Shown: positions 11,875 to 23,638 of the stretch, piece by piece
Position numbering within the stretch: position 1 is the stretch's first letter
Layout of the letters: each line of letters begins with the position of its first letter
Source of the DNA: Closterium sp. NIES-65
Lineage: Eukaryota > Streptophyta > Zygnematophyceae > Desmidiales > Closteriaceae
Assembly (NCBI GenBank): GCA_948144175.1
Contig: CANXME010002065.1
Coordinates: 124,001-188,000, forward strand
Direction: 5' to 3'
Length of the DNA: 64,000 nt
Position numbers and translations under genes: made by a program
Notes under the pieces: generated by a model
The model's database searches: none
Seen by the model: the letters and a program-made list of their open reading frames with translations, nothing else
Told to the model about the DNA's origin: nothing

Positions 11875-13254
11875 AAGGTTGCTACGCCGCTGTTTTGTGA
11901 TAGCAAGGGAGCTCTTGGGATGGCCAGGGACGCTGTGCTTCATGGGCTCAACAAGCACATGCGTATCAAGTAGCACTGGCTGCGTAAGGGGGTGAAGAGG
12001 GGGACGGTGAATCCGATCTACTTCAAGACTCACCAGCAGCCAGCAGACTTCCTCACAAAGAGGCTTGCGGATGAGCCTCATTGGCATTGTGTGCGCATGA
12101 GTGGAATGAACATGAACTAGAATGGAATGATGGGGATGCAGCCGGCAGGCTGAGGGGGAGCGTGTTGGGTGCAAATTCACATTGCACGGCATCTTGCCAT
12201 CTGTTTGTACGGGTATGCGTGTGCAAATGATTTGGGTGTGGATGGAATGTTCGTGCGGTTGTTTTCTTTTGCAATTTTTGCTTGATGCATTTGCAGGTAC
12301 TCGCGCAATGTGCGCTTTGGCACAACATTGTACGTGCTATGAACAGTACAAGCAGAAAGGACGAGCTCGCAAAGGAACCCAAGAAGGAAGCTTTGCGGAT
12401 CAACTTACTTGACTGTGCAGATTCAGTTCTATCCAACTTGAAATTGTACACTTTTGTTTGATTGACTAAAGTGTAGCAAGGCAGGCACTATAGGGGTACA
12501 ATTTAGGTGAAGGTTGGATGTTGTTTGTCTGGGTCTGCATGCTATAGGGCCAGGGGAAACAAGCGGAACCAGCATTTGGCTGGTCGGGCAAAGACAAAAC
12601 AGGTTCTGTTTTTAGGACCTGAACCTGGTTATTGTTTTCCCAGGTTGGAAAAACAGAACCAGAGGTTGTTTACCAATGTACCACCTGCTGTTTTGTCCAA
12701 CCAGGCTGGTTATGTTGCTTGGAATTATTTGGGATCATCCCTGGTTGTTCCCAGGTTTACTCCCAAGGTCCTTGCTAGCTATAACTATTTATTCCTTCTC
12801 TGTTTGTACCTGGATATAGTCAATTTGACTCAAGCGAATTCCTCCCTTCCTGGAATTTCGTTTCTACGCGGTGCGACGGCGGAATGCTACCCGAGTCAAC
12901 GCTAGTACGCTAGCACTCCAACACTAGGCAAACGCTGTCCGAGCCATAACTTCGTAATGGCAGAACTTTTTGCGAGGCAACTTGGTTCATTTTAAAGCTC
13001 TTGGAGCGAGCTTCGGTATAGGAAATTCTCAGCTTAATCCGATTGACGGTCTGCACGATACGCTGCGCGGCGTTCAAGGTACTCTTGTTATTTTGGTGAA
13101 GTCATTCTTGATTCCTCTCTCTACAAACTCGGACCCGAGGATAGGGGCTGGTCCTGTACCAGGCACCCAAGGACCCTTGGAGGTGACCCCGAGGAGAGGT
13201 TTTAAGTTTGATTAAGCCTTAATAGCTTGAGTTTATTAGGCCCTTACACCAACA
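11875..13254 (+). mobile_element. Copia family A 3' end fragment
   Basis: The fragment starts abruptly inside the RNase H region (11875-12110), followed by the polypurine tract (ctgagggggag, 12150-12160) and a full LTR at 12163-13254. No 5' part is present. Its left edge joins Copia B sequence without an LTR end, so it is a truncated copy and no target duplication can be assigned. Broken. Confidence 0.88.
12163..13254 (+). repeat. LTR, Copia family A (3' fragment)
   Basis: The LTR is 1,092 bp with canonical TGTTGG and CCAACA ends and aligns along its whole length with the other family A LTRs. It carries the same cluster of paired CCAGGTT/AACCTGG sites at about 12590-12760. Confidence 0.92.
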
Positions 13255-13584
13255 TCCTTTTCCTCTCCTCCGGCATACATCGCTCCGTCCGGTGCTGGAT
13301 CTTCCTCCAACCGCTCTAGCTGCACGTGTAGCCTCCTCATTTCTTCCTCGATCTCCCATTCTTAGGCCTTCCCTTGGCCGACCAGCGTAAGTAGCAGTCT
13401 TCTTCGTTATGACTCCTCTTTTCGCACGCCTTGCAGCTTGGCGCCCTGGGGCATTATCGCTTCATATGCCCCAACAATCCACAAGTGTTGCGGTGGTTGC
13501 ACGCAGTCGTGCTCGATGTAACTGGTCTGGCCGCAACGGTGACACTTCCTCCATTGCGACCATGCCTACTCTCCTCCCTGCATC
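13255..13584 (-). pseudogene. gag-like zinc-knuckle scrap
   Basis: On the minus strand a knuckle of the type CHRCGQ-x8-C is visible near 13480-13540, followed by charged sequence. This fits the C-terminal part of a gag protein from an LTR element. It is bounded by two LTRs (12163-13254 and 13585-13955) and has no ends of its own, so its family is unknown. Confidence 0.45.
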
Positions 13585-13955
13585 TGTGAGGATGTAGGAT
13601 CGAGCACATACAAGTGGGTTGTAAAATGATTGATCCATCTGGGTATAACACAAGGCTATATCTAGTCTGGATACAAAGCAGGTAACCCAGGTATTACACG
13701 AATGTTGCTAGGGTCGTGAAGCCTCACGAACAGACACTTCCTGAACTCGGTAGAAAGCAATTGGGTGAGAATCGAAAAGGCTTGAGTTTGGAACAGGTAA
13801 TCCGGTACGGTGCTATAACTATAGTAGAATATAGGAATGCATCTAACCTAGGAAGTCAAGCATATCTATGCATGATAAATAAGACTTCAGCTAGTAATAG
13901 CATAATAAAGTCCAGGCAAGCTAGCAATGCCAACATAAGCCGTCGTGCTCTTACA
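13585..13955 (-). repeat. LTR, Gypsy family D (371 bp)
   Basis: On the minus strand it starts TGTAAGAGCACGACGG and ends ATCCTCACA. A polypurine tract (ggggggacg on the minus strand, 13956-13966) lies just upstream, making this a 3' LTR. It aligns with the LTRs at 32457 and 42613 and with the LTR end at 46735. Confidence 0.85.
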
Positions 13956-14559
13956 CGTCCCCCCCTCAAAGCTGGGTGGCGTGAGATACACCCTGCTTGA
14001 GAAGATAGTCCATGAGAGCACGGTGTGCGTTGCCCATATCAGCTTTTGCAACCCAACTGTCCTCTGTGGGGTCATAACCCTTCCAGCATATCAGGAACTC
14101 GGGGGTCTATCCGCCGCGATGCCGATGAATGAGAACGCGCTCCACTTTGTACTCTGATTCATCCTGTACAAGAACAGATGGTGGTGGCGGTAGCTGCCGT
14201 CTCTGGAACTGTTGGTTGGGGTCCTTGTAGGGCTTCAGTAGCTGAACATAGAAAGCATTGTAAAGCTTCTACGTAATAGGTAAGCGCAAGAGGAATGTCA
14301 CTGGTGTCACCTGTGCCTCAACGTGAAAAGGACCACAAAGGCGAGGCCGAAGCTTGGATGGTATGTGAGACATGTTCAAGTTGTGCGTGACGATGAGCAC
14401 TTGATATCCGACTACTACCGAGTGATGAAGTTTCTGGCGATTGGCATACTTCTTCTGGAAGTTCTGCATTGTAATGAGGTGTCGCCTTGTCTTCTCCCAT
14501 AGCTACTGCATGGTGGTGACAAAGTCATGTGCGTCTTGAACGTGTGCCGGTGTGGTTGG
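13956..14559 (-). pseudogene. Gypsy D 3' end: integrase C-terminus and chromodomain
   Basis: On the minus strand there is an integrase C-terminal segment (LSHIPSKLRP-like, near 14340-14400). A chromodomain-like stretch with WKGYDPTEDSW-type residues follows near 13990-14170. The chromodomain marks family D as a chromovirus-type Gypsy, a group known to use this domain to target chromatin. The fragment stops at 14560, where a Copia LTR begins. Broken. Confidence 0.72.
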
Positions 14560-15039
14560 TGTTGTATGTATATGAGTATGCGTACATGTCATCCTAACGT
14601 CCTGCCGTGTGCTCGTGCACTTCATGCTTGCGTCATTTGCATGAACATAAATCATTATGCATGGCTGTTGGATATTATCACCTCTGTGTTTTTCTCCAAG
14701 TCTAAATGCTCGATCGCGCAGGAGAATGTCAGAATATATTTGCTGTCTAGCCTGCAGTGGGGTACTCTGTAATGAGTACAACCCAATTTAGGGCATTGTA
14801 CTTGTATCCCAACTCTTGCTAGTGAAACCCCTTCTCTTTCAAAAATCTCTCGATACTTTCCTAACCCTCTCGAACTTGATCACCTAGGCACCTACACTAT
14901 GGCTTCTAAGCCTACCCTTGCTTAAGATTCTGAGATGGTATTAGAGCTTAACGCTCCTGGCCTGTGGGCCCACTCGATTCTGCTGCCCTATTGTGTGTCG
15001 TGCGCCCCGTGGCGCACGACCACCTTTTTTTCTTCCCGC

Positions 15040-15330
15040 CACGCGCTCGGGGCGCGTGGCGGTTTTCTGCCCGCCGTGCGCCCCGAAGCGCGCGGCGGGT
15101 ACTTACCTCGTCGCGGCGTCTTGGGAGCCCGCGCGCTGGCCCCGACCGTCGCCTCGTCGCGGCGTTTTGGGGGCCCGCACGCAGGTCCCTCCCGTCGCCT
15201 CGTCGCGGCACTTTCGGGGCTCGCGAGCCGGCCCCTCCCGTTGCCTCGTCGCGGCGCCTTAGGGGCCTGCGCGCGGTCCCCTCTCGTCGCCCGTCGCGGC
15301 ACTTTCGGGGACCTGCGCGGCTCCCTAGCA
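15040..15330. repeat. GC-rich tandem repeat, about 52-bp unit
   Basis: About five degenerate copies of a unit containing cgtcgcctcgtcgcggc and a ggggcctgcgcg-like tail. The block lies directly in the leader after the PBS of the element at 14727 and carries no domain. Confidence 0.75.
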
Positions 15331-15389
15331 CGTCACCCTTCAGGGCACAATGGGGGCCGCGCCCTTCCCCTCCCCTCCGTCCTACTTTC

Positions 15390-16230
15390 TGCTGCAGCAG
15401 CCCCAGCAGCTGCAGCCCCTGAAACGGCCACCGCAGCAGCAGCTGCTCCAGGAGCCGCCGCCCCAGCAGCAGCCCCTGGGGCCGCCCCAGTAGCAGCAGC
15501 CCCGGGAGCAGCCGCCCCAGCAGCTGCTGCCTCTGGAGCGGCCACCCCAGCAGCAGCAGCTTGTGGAGCAGCCGCCCCAGCAGCAGCAGCCCCGGGAGCA
15601 GCCGCCCCGGCAGCAGCAGCCCCTGGAGCCGCCCCAGCAGCAGCAGCCCCGGGAGCAGCCGCCCTAGCAGCAGCAGCCCCGGGAGCAGCCGCCCCAGCAG
15701 CAGCCACTGGAGCAGCCGCCCCAGCAGCAGCTGCCTCTGAAACGGCCACCGCAGCAGCAGCTGCTCCAGGAGCCGCCGCCCCAGCAGCAGCCCCTGTGGC
15801 CGCCCCAGTATCAGCAGCCCCGGGAGCAGCCGCCCCAGCAGCTGCTGCCTCTGGAGCGGCCACCCCAGCAGCAGCAGCTTGTGGAGCAGCTGCCCCAGCA
15901 GCAGCAGCCCTGGGAGCAGCCGCCCCAGCAGCAGCAGCCCCTGGAGCCGCCCCAGCAGCAGCAGCCCCGGGAGCAGCCGCCCCAGCAGCAGCAGCCCCGG
16001 GAGCAGCCGCCCCAGCAGCAGCCACTGGAGCAGCCGCCCCAGCAGCAGCTGCCTCTGAAGCGGCCACCCCAGCAGCAGCAGCCCCTGGAGCCGCTGCTAC
16101 TGCAGCAGCCACCCCACCCGCAGCAGCACGTGGAGCAGCAGCAGCAGCAGCCGCCCCAGCAGCAGCCCCAGCAGCGGCAGCCACTGGAGCAGCCGCACCA
16201 GCAGCAGCCGCCCCTGGCCCCTGCAGCAGC
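15390..16230. repeat. CAG-rich repeat with about 315-bp higher-order unit
   Basis: Short gcagcagccccgggagcag-like units are arranged in a larger period. The marker ctgaaacggccacc appears near 15419 and 15734, and a variant near 16049, so the higher-order unit is about 315 bp. Frames through it read as poly-Ala/Pro/Gln on either strand, as expected of the repeat itself. Confidence 0.8.
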
Positions 16231-16883
16231 CGCTCATGGACCAGGTGCAGCCGTGGGGGGTGAGTGTTGGGGTGCTGGTTGTGGGGGTGTTGGTTGTGCG
16301 TGCCGTCCCCTCCTCCTCCTCCTCCTTCGTCTCCCACTGCTACAGCTCTCGCTGAGGGGGGTGGATGTGTGGGAGACTGGGGTTTAGGGTTTAAGGGGGG
16401 TGGGTGGAGCTAGCGGTATAGCAGCGGGTGTGTGTCGGGGGGTGGGACTGTGTGCGGGAGGATGAGCGGAGGTTGCCAGTCTGTTGTCCGCAGCACCTGT
16501 AGTCCGGGCGCTTGGTCCGGTAGCCCAGTGAGTTTGTTGCTGCGCCAGTCGCCCGAGGGTCCGTTGCCCGTCTGCCGCTACTTGAGCCGCGGGGCCTGTT
16601 ACTCCTGTAGTCCGGGCGCTTAGTCTGGTAACCACTGTGCTCGCCACTCCTGTTGCCCGTGTGTCTGCAGCTTCAGCCGCCGCCTTCTATCTCCTCTCCT
16701 CTCACTCTCCCTCCTCCTCCTCACTTGCCCGTTGTGACTACCACTAGCTTTGCTGATAATTGTGCACTTTAACTATTGCTTCTTGAACTTGTGCTCAGAA
16801 TGTGTGGTGACATTGTGATCCACCCTGAGCTTGTACTGCTTTGCCTGCTCTGCTGATTACACCCCACTTTGGCTATGGGGGTG
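16231..16883. other. Interior 3' part of the element at 14727
   Basis: This is pyrimidine-rich and mixed sequence without a supported gene, ending in the polypurine tract atgggggtg at 16875-16883. The stretch aacttgtgctcag resembles CTTGTG-rich sequence at the same position in Copia B. Confidence 0.5.
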
Positions 16884-17700
16884 TGTCAGAATATATTTGC
16901 TGTCTAGCCTGCAGTGGGGTACTCTGTAATGAGTACAACCCAATTTAGGGCATTGTACTTGTATCCCAACTCTTGCTACTGAAACCCCTTCTCTTTCAAA
17001 AATCTCTCGATACTTTCCTAACCCTCTCGAACTCGATCACCTAGGCACCTAAGTTATGGCTTCTAAGCCTACCCTTGCTTAAGATTCTGAGAGAGAAATC
17101 CATAGCTTTCCAACAATACCAATATCGCCTTATCCCGACCAAGATCGCCCAAGTTACAAGATTTCCAAGACTTGGGAATTCTATCTTGATTTGGGATATT
17201 AACAATATTGTGCGATTATTGGGACATGATTATAAAGCGATCTTTGGTTGGGTGGTTAGGAAGGCAACTTTGACTTTTGAATTGGGGTGGGTATAATTTT
17301 CTATCATGGGTTGCAAATGTTGCAACACCTAGGCAAAATCCAATTGGATTGGAATTTGCATGTGATACCTCAAGGACCACATTATGAGGGTTGCATCTTT
17401 GATGCTATGAAGGTTCCCACCATCCTTCCATAGCATTTGGAGAGCCTTCCCTTGCAAGGTTCTCTTGAAACCCCCCAACTCTTTATTCTATGCTTAATGT
17501 TTGTTCTTCCTCCATCCTTGCTAGTGAAAGCAGCAGCTATACGTTTTCACTTCGTTTTCACTCTCTAGACCATGAAATCAAGTGATTCAACTTGTGAATT
17601 GTAGCTAAGACCAGCGCGCACAATCCTATCAAGCGAATGTTTGTTTAGTTGTGTAAAAGTTCGTCGTAAGTCTTCTAAGTGATCGGACCCTATGCAACAA

Positions 17701-18358
17701 GTGGTGTCAGAGGCGGTGGTCTACTTTGAAGCGACAAATCGTCATCAATTCTCAACCAATTTTGACGAGTGAGACCATGTTATTGTAGCTACGCTCTCGA
17801 TATTTTGATGAGTGGTTGAATCGCATCATAATTCGAAGTGTGCTACTTGTGACGGAGTTTTTCGTAAAAGTAAAATTTATGACAGAATCCTTTCCAAGCG
17901 TTTTCCTCAATATTCCACTGTGCCTAAGGCCTTGTGATGGCTGAGATGGACTCCACAGGTGCTAATGATGAGATGGCTCCGAGTGGAGAGGCTGGAGAGC
18001 AAGGGAGAGTAGTTGGTGGTGGAGTGGGAACTCACCAACCAACTACCTCTGTGCTACCCTCTTCCACTACACCATCTCTTATATCTGTGGATCCTAGTAT
18101 TCTCTATTGAGAAATTCATGGGGGAGGATTATAAGCTCTGGAGCTTTCGTATGAGGCACATGTTTACCCAATACAAGTTATTGGATGTGGTGGAAGGAAA
18201 GGAAAAGATGCTAGAGGCCATGGACTTGAAAGGAGCATGAATAAAGCGCTCATTTGATGCGTACATGCTCATGGTCCAAGCGGTTGGTGGACGCCAACTT
18301 GACCATATCAAAGGCCTGTTGGGTAATCTCGAGTGTGGACCCAAGGCATGGAGGAATG
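17701..18358 (+). pseudogene. Copia C leader and gag start
   Basis: The PBS TGGTGTCAGAG lies at 17703-17713. A gag frame begins with the ATG at 17937, and a UBN2-type gag segment (YKLWSFRMRHMF) is visible near 18130-18170. The sequence ends near 18358 against minus-strand Gypsy E. The rest of the element is not in this window. Broken. Confidence 0.7.
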
Positions 18359-18361
18359 TCG

Positions 18362-20994
18362 GAGAACCTTCTTCCTGCACCTTGGTCTTCTTCCTGCACC
18401 TGCTCTTCTCCCACCGTCTCTTCTTCCTGCACCTGCTCTTCTCTTGCTGTCCCTCTTGTTCCTCCGTTCTCCGTGTTGCCTAGCCTCACTCACCCACCAT
18501 ATGGTCGTAGTCCCCGCTTCAGGGTCTGCACCAGGCGCTCTGTTAGCCCATCACTCTGTGGGTGGTACCGAGACTTGTGCCTGAGGGTGATCCCTGTCTC
18601 ATCCAAAAACTTCTTGAACTCCCCTTGGAACTCTGTTCCATGGTCCGTGAGGACCTCTGCACCTGCCCCGAATCTGCATATCACTTGCTCTTTGAATGCT
18701 GCTGCCACATGCCTTGAGCTCTTGCTCGGGATAGCCCTCACCTCTTGCCATTTGCTCACATGCTCCACCACGAGCACAATATACTGCTTACCCCCCCTCC
18801 CCCCCCCCGGCTTAGCAGCAACTCCCCCGCCAGATCCAAGGACCATCTGAACCCTAGGCCTCGGATGGGCAGTGACTGCAACTCAGCCTTGGCTTGAGTG
18901 AGGTTTGCCTTGCTCCTTTGGCATGCCTCACAGGCTTCCACCCACCCCTTTACTTGCTTTCGTATCCCTTCCCACCACCATCCTGTTTTCAGCAAGTGCA
19001 CCGTCCTCTCGTGCCCAAAGTGTCCCAACTTTGTGTGTACCTCCTTGATCACTGCTTCCCTCTCCTTTGGCGTCGGCACCAGCTTCCATCCGTCCTCTGT
19101 CTGCACCTGCAACTGCTGCTGGTACCATCTGTAGTGCTGTCCCCTTGCCTTCACACGCGCTATTAGCTCCTTGTCTTCTCCTGTCTCTCCCTTCACCCAA
19201 CACATGGTTGCTTCATCCTCCCAAATATCTGCTGGCCCCTTCTGTCCCTTGGCCCCATTCAGCTCCACCAGCCTTGCCAGCAGTGTCAGGGTCACAATGG
19301 GTTCTGGCAGTGGGGGATTCTGAGAGAGACCATCCACATGCTGCAATGTCTTTCCCGGCCTGTACTTGATTTTGAAGTCATACTCCTGCAGCTTCATTGC
19401 CCACTGTACATTCCTGCCTATCAACCCCGGTGTTGGCATCAGCCACGTCAGGGGCTGGTGATCCGTCACCAAGTTGAATTCCCTCCCGTGAAAGTACACC
19501 CTGAAGTGCCCTACAGCCCATACAGCTGCCAATCCTTCCCCTATGTAAGAGCTGTACTGTGCCTCCACCGAGTTACAGCTCATGCTCGCATATGCCACCA
19601 CCTTCTCCTCTCCCTCCACCTCTTGGCGAAGTATCCCTCCCATCCCTTGGCTGCTCCAGTCAGTGTAGAGCGTGAACAAGTGATCGGCGGCTGGCAACTT
19701 GAGCACCGTTGCTGTCTTGTCTGTTGTCATTAAGTCCTGCAGTGCCCCCTTCTGTGCTTATCCCCACTCCCACGCCTTGTCTTCCCGTAGTAGCCCATTC
19801 AGAACTGCCGCTCTCTTGCTGAAATTAGGCACAAACCGCCTATAGTAGCTCAGGAAGCCCAGCACCACTCTCAGTCCTGACTTGTCCTTGGGCTCCCTCA
19901 GCCTATCCACGACCTCCATCTTGGCCTGTTGTATCCCTATCTGCCCCCCTTTCACCTCATAACCCAGGTTGTTGTATCCCTATCTGCCCCCCTTTCACCT
20001 CATAACCCAGGTCTTGCACTGTCTGTTCCCCCCATCTGCATTTCTTTGAGTGGCAGGTGAGTCCCGCCGCTTCTATTGCTGTCAGGGTCCTCTCCACATC
20101 CTACAGGTGCTGCTGCTCTGTCGTGCTGAAGATCACCACGTCATCAATGTAATAGGCCGCGCACTCCACGCCCCTCAGCACGCTGTCTATGACCCTCTAG
20201 AACACCGCTCAGGCGTTCCTCAACCCAAATGGCCTGTACAACCATTCATACAGCCCGTCCGGCCCATGAAAGGCCGTCTTTTTTATGTTCTCCTCTCTGA
20301 TCTTGATCTGGTTAAACCCTTGCCGCAAGTCCAGCGTCTTGAAGAACACCCCCTCTGCTAGCTTGTCGAAGATCTCTTCCGCCATTGGCATCGGGTATCT
20401 GCCCGCTATGGTGATCTTGTTGAGTGCCCTGTAGTCCCCACACATCCTCTTGCTCAGCACCTCCCCTGTCAGGTCCCGCCTGGCTGCCAGCACCGTCGGT
20501 GTGGCGTACTCTGATTCTGACCTCCTAACCAGTCCTACTTCCAGCAGCTCCTTGATCTTCTCCTTAGATATTTGTTCGTCCCTGTGTGGCACTTTCCTCC
20601 TGCGGTGAAACACTGGTTCCATGCTGCTCAGCTTCAGCTCCATCTCCTTCACCATGCACCTCCCCAGTTCCTGCAGGCTGAAGGCGAAGCACTTCTTGTG
20701 CCTGGACAACAGCTCCTGCATGGCCTCCTTTTTTTCGCTCGTCGCTTCTCCCACCTCCCATTTTTCCTCCTCCTTTTGCCAGCTCCAAGCTCCCCGGGGC
20801 ACTGCCTCTATTTCTCCTTTCCCTTCCTCATGCCCCCAGCTCATGACCGTCTCTCGCCACATCCGCTGGATCAGCCACCTCAGCACGTGGCCATCCATTG
20901 CATTCCCTAAAGCCCTCCTTCTGTTCGCCTTGCTCGCCCCTGGTGCTGCCATTGCATCTTTCCCATACCCCATGGCCAGCTCCGTGTCATAGTC
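18362..20994 (-). pseudogene. Gypsy E pol (RT, RNase H, integrase)
   Basis: From right to left on the minus strand the block shows an RT core with a CGDYRALNKIT motif near 20440, a YYRRFVPNFS thumb/connection near 19840, and RNase H starting LYTDWSSQGMGG near 19670. An integrase zinc finger (H-H then C-x2-C, ending near 18930) and the D,D,E core with TDHGTEF near 18640 follow. Next comes an acidic tail of EEQVQEE repeats near 18370-18450. RT-RNase H-integrase order is Gypsy. The right edge abuts a Copia F LTR. The block is a fossil with several breaks. Confidence 0.85.
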
Positions 20995-22126
20995 ACAGTA
21001 GGCTTCAATATGCCTAAAACGAAAGATAGAGTGCACAGTCGGATTTCTGCACAGCGGCTATAAACGTTCATAGCGTTCTGGTCACACCTTTAAATTACCT
21101 GATTCAACTTGGATCTGGAGCGCCTTAAAGTCGCCTACAATAGGCAATTTGGATCGCACAATTTCACCAATTATTGACGACACAGCGTTGGTTGGAACGA
21201 ATGGCACTATGGCAGCCACTATAGTCTTAGAACACAAGATAAGAAGAGTTACGAGTTAGGAATGACTCCCAGCTCCTACAAACCCCAAGAGCCAAGTTAC
21301 AGTGATGTGGAACAGTGCCACACTGTCCCCAACTAGGAAGGGTCTCGAAACTACCCTTCACAAGGGCCTACACCAAGTGAAATGTTACGCTACACAAAGT
21401 AATATAACTATTCTCAATATCTTGAGGTGTACCCTTTTTCGTGAGCTTCGCGATCTCTTGAATCTTGAAACCAAGGCTCTGGTTCTTCAGCATAAACTCA
21501 TCCTTGAGTTCTTGATGGGTCTGCTGCGCACACTTGCGACACGCCGAACGTTCCACACACGACAAAATAGAAACCGTCCACGATGCACAAAAGACCGTGT
21601 GACACGCGACTAGCGATAACTCGCTATTGACTCGACACACACACACTCGACATCATGACTCAGCATTCACACACTATTACAAGCATGAAATATATATTAT
21701 CCCATGCACACATGCATGCACGCATACGGACAACAAGCCGAGTGCAACCGTAGGGTTGCACCAAGAAACTCTCCCTCGGATTGTTGGCCGCAGGATCTGA
21801 TGCTCTCAGTTCAGAGCCATCCCAGCCAGCTTGCAACCCTTCCAATGCTGCTGGTCCACCAGCCTCTTCGTCATCATGTTAGCCGGCTACCCCGTCGTCT
21901 TCACGTAACGCAATTCAACTTCACCCGCGGCCACCATGCTCCTCGTCCAATGCCACTTCACCCTCATGTGCTTGGTGAGGCCATGCAACACAGGGTTCTT
22001 AGCAAGAGCAATGGCACCCTGGCTGTCACAGTAAAGTGGGGTAGATCCTTGCTGCTCGTCCCCAAATTCAGCCAAAAAACGCCTCGTACTTCCTCTGTGC
22101 GAGCTCCACTCTCTCTGCCAAATCAA
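20995..22126 (-). mobile_element. Copia F 3' end fragment inside Gypsy E
   Basis: On the minus strand the RNase H C-terminal part (about 22126-21800, with a HWTRSMVAAGEVELRYVKT stretch) leads to a polypurine tract and then an LTR at about 20995-21765. The LTR ends with the same sequence as the Copia F LTRs at 22797 and 26863 but is clearly diverged. There is no 5' part. It separates Gypsy E gag sequence (22127-22796) from Gypsy E pol. Broken. Confidence 0.82.
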
Positions 22127-22796
22127 ACACCTCTTCTAGGCTTGTCTCTGCGCCCAGCTCGTACACTCTCATCCTCAGCCCCCCCCCCCGAGAGCCTTGT
22201 CTAGACCTCCTTGGAACTTGCTGATGAGAAGACTGTTATCCGTACATTTCACGTGTTCCGCCACGTTAATCAGTCTGTTGTAGTAGGTCAGCAGAGACTC
22301 CGCTCGGCCCCTCCTGAAGTCCTAGAATTCCCTTACGCACTCCGCTGTGTGCCCTGGGAATTGCCACTGCAGTTGCTCCAGAAATGCCTCAGTGGGGTTC
22401 TCCGTACCTCCCAGCCCTCCTGAGCAGTTCGTCTATCCTCATGCGGTATAGTGTCTCAGCTTCTCCTTCCAATGTGTTCGGTAGGCTCAAAATAAATTCC
22501 ATCGGGTCCATATTGTGCCTGTCACCACGGTACCGCACATTCCCCACTTACATCAGGTAATTCCTGAGGGTAGGTCCTGCGCGCTGGTCTCCCGAGAACC
22601 TGGCGGGCACTTCCACTTGCGGGGTACTGGCAGCAACCCCTCGCCTCTCTCCCCATGCTTCAGTTGCTCCTCTTGGCCGGCGTCTCTCTACTCCTCTCTC
22701 CCTTGCCCTTTGCATGCCTTCTCTGGCCTCCCGTGCCCGATCCGCGCCGTACACCAAGCTTCCGCCCTCCGCTTTGCTCGCTTGTCGACTCCCTTC
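22127..22796 (-). pseudogene. Gypsy E gag, central part
   Basis: On the minus strand the sequence reads as a Gypsy-type gag, with FSGDQRAGPTLRNYL and RHNMDPMEFILSLPNTLEGEAETLY stretches between 22600 and 22420. The N-terminal arginine-rich part continues on the far side of the Copia F insertion at 27670. Both edges are Copia F insertions. Broken. Confidence 0.7.
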
Positions 22797-23604
22797 TGTT
22801 GGTGCAACCCTACGGTTTGCACTCGGCTTGTTGTCCGTGTGCGTGCATGTGTGTGTGTATGGAATGGTATGAGGGCATGGGATAATATATATTTCATGCT
22901 TATAATTGTGTGTGAATGTTGAGTCATGATGTCGAGTGTGTGTGTCGAGTCACTAGCGAGATATCGCTAGACGCGTGTTACGCGGTCGTTTGTGTCTCGC
23001 GCGCGGTTTCTATTTTGTCCTGTGTCGAACGTTCGGCGTGTCGCAGGTGTGTGCAGAAGACCCATCAAGAACTCAAGGATGAGTTTGTGATGAAGAGCCC
23101 GAGCCTTTGTGTCAAGCCTGGAGTGATTTCGAAGCTCGCCAAAAGGGTGCACCTCAAGATATTGAAGATAGTTACATTACTTTGTGTACTGTAACATTTC
23201 ACTTGGTGTAGGCCCTAGTGAAGGGTAGTTTCGAGACCCTTCGTGGTTGGGGACAGTGTGGCACTGTTTCACATCACTGTACCTCGGCTCTTGGGGTTTG
23301 TAGGAGCTGGGAGTCATTCCCAACTCGTAACTCTTCCTAACTCTCCCTATCTTGTGTTCTAAGACTACAGTGGCTGCCATAGTGCCGTTCGTTCAAACCA
23401 ACACTGTGTCCTCAATACTTGGTAAAATTGTGCGATTTAAATTGCCTATTGTAGGCGATGTTCAGACGCTTCAGATCCAAGTTGAATCAGGTCATTTGAA
23501 GCTGTGACCAGAACGCTATGAACGTTTGAAGCCGCTGTGCAGAAATCCGGCTGTGCACTCTATCTTTCGTTTTAGGCACATTGGAGCCTATTGTGGCTAT
23601 AGCA
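22797..23604 (+). repeat. 5' LTR of Copia F
   Basis: It starts TGTTGGTGCAACCC and ends GGCTATAGCA, followed by ag and the PBS. It shares its first ~560 bp almost base for base with the 3' LTR. Its last 240 bp sit closer to the older LTR at 20995-21765. Confidence 0.92.
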
Positions 23605-23638
23605 AGTGGTATCAGAGCCCCTTGGAGCAGTTTCGACA

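Larger units (their letters stand above)
14727..17092 (+). mobile_element. Non-autonomous LTR element with GC-rich repeat core
   Basis: Two 209-bp LTRs (14727-14935 and 16884-17092) begin TGTCAGAATA and end TTCTGAGA, differing at about five positions (roughly 2%, so fairly young). The flanking duplication gagaa is exact at 14722-14726 and 17093-17097. The PBS TGGTATTAGAGC is at 14936-14947, and the polypurine tract atgggggtg ends at 16883. The interior carries no gag or pol domain. The element is structurally whole but must borrow enzymes. The polypurine region nearly matches that of Copia B (9631-9650), a plausible helper family (inference). Confidence 0.88.
14560..17700 (+). repeat. LTR, Copia family C, split by an insertion
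   Basis: The LTR starts TGTTGTATG and ends TATGCAACA. Without the nested element at 14727-17092 and one 5-bp duplication it is about 770 bp. The second half (17098-17700) matches, in reverse, the LTR remnant at 55049-55786. A PBS-like TGGTGTCAGAG follows at 17703-17713, so this is a 5' LTR. Confidence 0.8.

Noticed and set aside
14935-16263. 442-codon alanine/proline-rich open frame on the plus strand (and a similar one on the minus strand)
   Set aside because: It follows the GCN/CAG tandem repeat exactly, is open on both strands and shows no domain. It lies inside a non-autonomous LTR element.
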